Shown one piece after another: positions 50,535 through 52,559 of a DNA stretch of 52,559 bases. Each line of letters starts with the position of its first letter. Within the stretch, counting starts at the first letter, position 1. The notes under the pieces are model-generated. The model was not told the DNA's origin. It did not search any database and worked only from the letters and a program-made list of their open reading frames with translations. Both the position numbers and the translations under genes were made by a program. Location: the NCBI GenBank assembly GCA_017395555.1, contig JAFPUE010000039.1:1-52559 (forward strand), written 5' to 3'. Origin of the DNA: Ruminiclostridium sp. Lineage in GTDB: Bacteria; Bacillota; Clostridia; Oscillospirales; Ruminococcaceae.

Positions 50535-51911
50535 TTACTTTGTCAGCGCAAGCGCGGATATCATTACTACCGCCTTTTCGCCGGTATGCACAACGATCTC
50601 GACTGTATGTGTGCCGCACTCATCGAAATCTATGATCTCCTCGGCTTCGACATAGCTGCCCCAGCCGCCCTTGAAGTCGCTGTTTATCGTCTTTACGAGC
50701 TCGCCGTCAACAAGAACATCGAATGTTCCGCCGTTCGAGACCATTTTACCGTAGAACAGACCGATAGACTTTGCCTCAACCTCGAATTTCAGCGGTTCGA
50801 GACCCTCGAACGAGCCGTCCTTCGACAGCGCTCTCCAATAACCGCCGAAGTTGCCGAACAAGTCGTCCTGCTTGTCCTCCCAGCCCGCTTCGCCTATGTT
50901 CTGCGGGTCACCGGGAACAACAATGTATGCTGTCGAGAACTTGTCGCTCTTATATACCGTCGAAAGATCGCTCTCGTGCTCGGTGTCTATGGTGTCGAGC
51001 TCGTCGAGCGCTTTTTGCAGATACGATGTGATTATCTCGGTCAGCACGGAATGTCCGACTACATTCGGGTGAATGTTATCGTCCGAGATATCCGTCCACT
51101 TGATATGACCGTTGTCGATAACGTCAAGTATCGCGTCGTGGTACGAGATCATCGGGATATCATACGCCTTGCAGACCTCGCTGTGGTACTGCTGGAAGCT
51201 CGTTCCGTCTTCCATTGTCATCGCGACGGTTATGACCGCGGGTGCGCAGTCGGCTTCCCAGAGCTTTCTGATAACGCCGTCGTAAGACGCGATATTTCTT
51301 TCGGTATTTTCAACCGTGTCGTTTACGGAGAAGTCGATGAACACGAGATCGGGGTTCTGCGAAAGAACGTCACGATCGGTTCTGAACACGCCGATGTACG
51401 AGCCGGTAGCGCCGATACCCGCGTTGACGTAATTTATCTTCGACTCCGGGAATGTCTCTTCAAGCCACTTTGTCGTAAGATACGCGTAGCAGGTGGTGGG
51501 ACCCGCGGAGGAGCCCTGTGTGATCGAGCCGCCGAGATACGCGACGGTTATGGGCTCGCCTGCCTGTGCCTTTTTGAACACCTTTGCGAGACGCGCTCTG
51601 TTGCCCTCTATGTAGTTTGCAAGCGCCTTCATTCTGTCGGTTATACCGTTCTCGATAACATAGGGCGTATCCTCGGGAATGACCTTTTCTTCGGCAGCCG
51701 GAGCTGCTTCTGTTGCAGCCGCTTCTGTCTGCGCGGCTTCGGTCGCTGCTGTCTCTGTTGCAGCGGCTTCTGCAGTCTGTGCCGCTTCGGTTGCGGCAGC
51801 CTCGGTCTGTGCTGCGGCGTTAGTGGAAGCGGGAGCCGATGTTCCGCCGCAGGACGCAGCGGAAACGATCAGCGCGCATATTGTAAGTACGGATAATATT
51901 CTCTTCTTCAT
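50535..51911 (-). CDS. SGNH/GDSL hydrolase lipoprotein
   Basis: 458 residues. Seen: signal peptide and lipobox VSAASC, an Ala/Glu/Thr linker (residues ~25-70, repeats of TEAAATEAAQ), then an SGNH domain with block I AYLGGSITQGS (Ser nucleophile), block III-like IDFSVNDTV and the catalytic pair DNIHPNVVGH. A beta-rich C-terminal domain (~335-458) may bind carbohydrate. Such enzymes deacetylate plant polysaccharides or peptidoglycan. Cell-surface placement and the organism type make polysaccharide esterase a reasonable guess. Confidence 0.9.
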   Translation of the reverse strand: MKKRILSVLTICALIVSAASCGGTSAPASTNAAAQTEAAATEAAQTAEAAATETAATEAAQTEAAATEAAPAAEEKVIPEDTPYVIENGITDRMKALANYIEGNRARLAKVFKKAQAGEPITVAYLGGSITQGSSAGPTTCYAYLTTKWLEETFPESKINYVNAGIGATGSYIGVFRTDRDVLSQNPDLVFIDFSVNDTVENTERNIASYDGVIRKLWEADCAPAVITVAMTMEDGTSFQQYHSEVCKAYDIPMISYHDAILDVIDNGHIKWTDISDDNIHPNVVGHSVLTEIITSYLQKALDELDTIDTEHESDLSTVYKSDKFSTAYIVVPGDPQNIGEAGWEDKQDDLFGNFGGYWRALSKDGSFEGLEPLKFEVEAKSIGLFYGKMVSNGGTFDVLVDGELVKTINSDFKGGWGSYVEAEEIIDFDECGTHTVEIVVHTGEKAVVMISALALTK

Positions 51912-51961
51912 ATTGCTTTCCTTTCAGACATAACTGTCATGTAATCGGTATCACAACATAT

Positions 51962-51990
51962 AATATATCATTTTTATTACAAAAAGTCAA
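51962..51990 (-). promoter_or_regulatory. Promoter of the SGNH hydrolase gene
   Basis: On the - strand TTGACT, 17-bp spacer, TATATT. Confidence 0.7.
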
Positions 51991-52009
51991 GTCATAAAAA
52001 CAAAAAAGA

Positions 52010-52036
52010 ACCGCCGGGATAAAAGATCTCAGCGGT
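52010..52036 (-). terminator. Terminator of the gene at 52365
   Basis: ACCGC...GCGGT stem with a mostly paired centre (GAGATC/ATCCCG) and TTCTTTTTTG on the - strand. It would leave a ~330-base 3' tail made of repeat R4. Confidence 0.65.
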
Positions 52037-52047
52037 CTTAAATATTT

Positions 52048-52330
52048 GAGTCTACACCAGCCCCACTGCGTTTCAGTCTGCACCCGACATAAATCGGCAC
52101 TCTGAAATACAGCAGTCTGTTTAGGGTGCTGGCGGCGGACGCGCCGCTCCGTAATGCGCAGTGACATTCTTCTTGCGACGAGTTCACCACCTCGGTTAGC
52201 TATACTCTGCTTTTCTGAATGGAGTCTTTGCCAACCCCAATTCATTTCTTACAGAGCGACCCAATGATGCATCTCTGAAATACAGCAGTCTGTTTAGGGT
52301 GTCCAGCCCCCTTTTTTAAAGGGGGCTGGC
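52048..52330 (-). repeat. Intergenic repeat element R4 (two tandem units)
   Basis: Read on -: a CCCCCTTTAAAAAAGGGGG hairpin, CACCCTAAACAGACTGCTG, unit R4a (52287-52221), the 24-base block identical to R2 (52211-52188), a GGAGCGGCGCGTCCGCCGCC block also present in R1, CACCCTAAACAGACTGCTG again and unit R4b (52115-52048). No coding potential. Confidence 0.8.
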
Positions 52331-52364
52331 GCCGTCCGCGCAGGACAAAGCGCGTAAGCGCAGA

Positions 52365-52559
52365 TTATTCTGCAGCGGAAACGCTTGTGATATGCGGGTT
52401 AGCGCCGTTGTACCAGTAAAGGAAGCCTTCGAGGTCAACTACGTCGCCTACGTTGAGAGCCTTAACAGCTTCGTAAACGTCTGTTCCGGGGCCGCAGAGG
52501 TAGGATTCAACTGTGAATGTGAACTCCTGATCGTCCTTTGTTACCTTGAAGTAAAGGTC
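52365..52559 (-). CDS. 3' part of an unknown gene (start outside window)
   Basis: The last 64 codons of a reading frame that enters at the window's end, stopping with TAA at 52365-52367. Seen: YFKVTKDDQEFTFTVESYL, then VYEAVKALNVGDVVDLEGFLYWYNGANPHITSV, a pattern of strands with VGDVVDLEGFL that resembles an OB-like nucleic-acid or extracellular domain common in clostridial surface proteins. Codon use matches a well-expressed gene. Identity cannot be given. Confidence 0.8.
   Translation of the reverse strand, partial: DLYFKVTKDDQEFTFTVESYLCGPGTDVYEAVKALNVGDVVDLEGFLYWYNGANPHITSVSAAE

Noticed and set aside
50469..51896. 475-codon open frame on + opposite the SGNH gene
   Set aside because: Runs through the terminator hairpin; the real gene on - has a signal peptide and catalytic motifs.

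Overview
The window looks like chromosome of a Clostridia bacterium, most probably an Oscillospiraceae/Ruminococcus-like gut organism. This is inferred from gene order (rnc - radical SAM - smc - ftsY - rdgB; yhbY - nadD - yqeK - rsfS), a CD1247-type zinc-ribbon protein, an FMN riboswitch in front of a ribU-type ECF transporter gene, a small S21 protein, sigma-A type promoters that nearly all have 17-bp spacers, and moderately GC-rich coding DNA with AT-rich intergenic promoters. No rRNA, tRNA, CRISPR array, prophage or transposase was seen.

Layout. 1-7061: the end of rnc, a radical SAM gene, smc, a GNAT gene, ftsY and rdgB, tightly packed on the + strand. 7063-10228: two unknown surface or membrane proteins, then yhbY, nadD, yqeK and rsfS (RNA binding, NAD synthesis, ribosome silencing). 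10229-10743: a hairpin-rich repeat and the rpsU promoter. 10744-15019: rpsU, yqeG-like HAD phosphatase, an endonuclease IV-like gene, aroQ, an M24 peptidase, efp and a zinc-ribbon gene. 15046-15929: FMN riboswitch, terminator and ribU. 15930-16409: an unlabelled 480-bp gap that reads as a type I toxin-antitoxin module (38-codon membrane peptide, convergent small RNA, shared terminator). 16410-17750: a PadR/HAAS membrane-protein pair with its operators. 17862-27470: two parallel MoxR - DUF58 - membrane-protein sets on either side of a DHH phosphoesterase. 27471-27937: a large inverted repeat that exactly fills the gap between convergent genes.

27938-37097: an orphan BMP-type lipoprotein (-), a PrsA-like lipoprotein and PepF (+), a repeat element, a flavin reductase-like gene (+), an araD-like epimerase with a long disordered tail (-), an alkyltransferase-like gene and glutamine-dependent nadE (-). 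37114-42252 (-): a cyclic-di-GMP signalling cluster with REC-degenerate GGDEF-EAL, Hpt, and a propeller-sensor HD-GYP protein, apparently continuing into nadE and the alkyltransferase-like gene. 42516-44419 (-): a secreted class B sortase with two FN3 domains and a pyridoxamine-phosphate-oxidase-fold protein. 44580-46345: repeats and proS. 46445-49145 (+): a VanY-type peptidase, tcdA and an uncharacterised gene. 49195-50444 (-): the classical rpsF-ssb-rpsR operon. 50492-52559 (-): an SGNH hydrolase lipoprotein, more repeats, and the 3' end of one further gene.

Most interesting: the candidate type I toxin-antitoxin locus at 15937-16378; a ~70-bp intergenic repeat family with six units at four loci; the 467-bp inverted repeat; the apparently anchorless FN3-sortase; and the phosphodiesterase-only cyclic-di-GMP operon.
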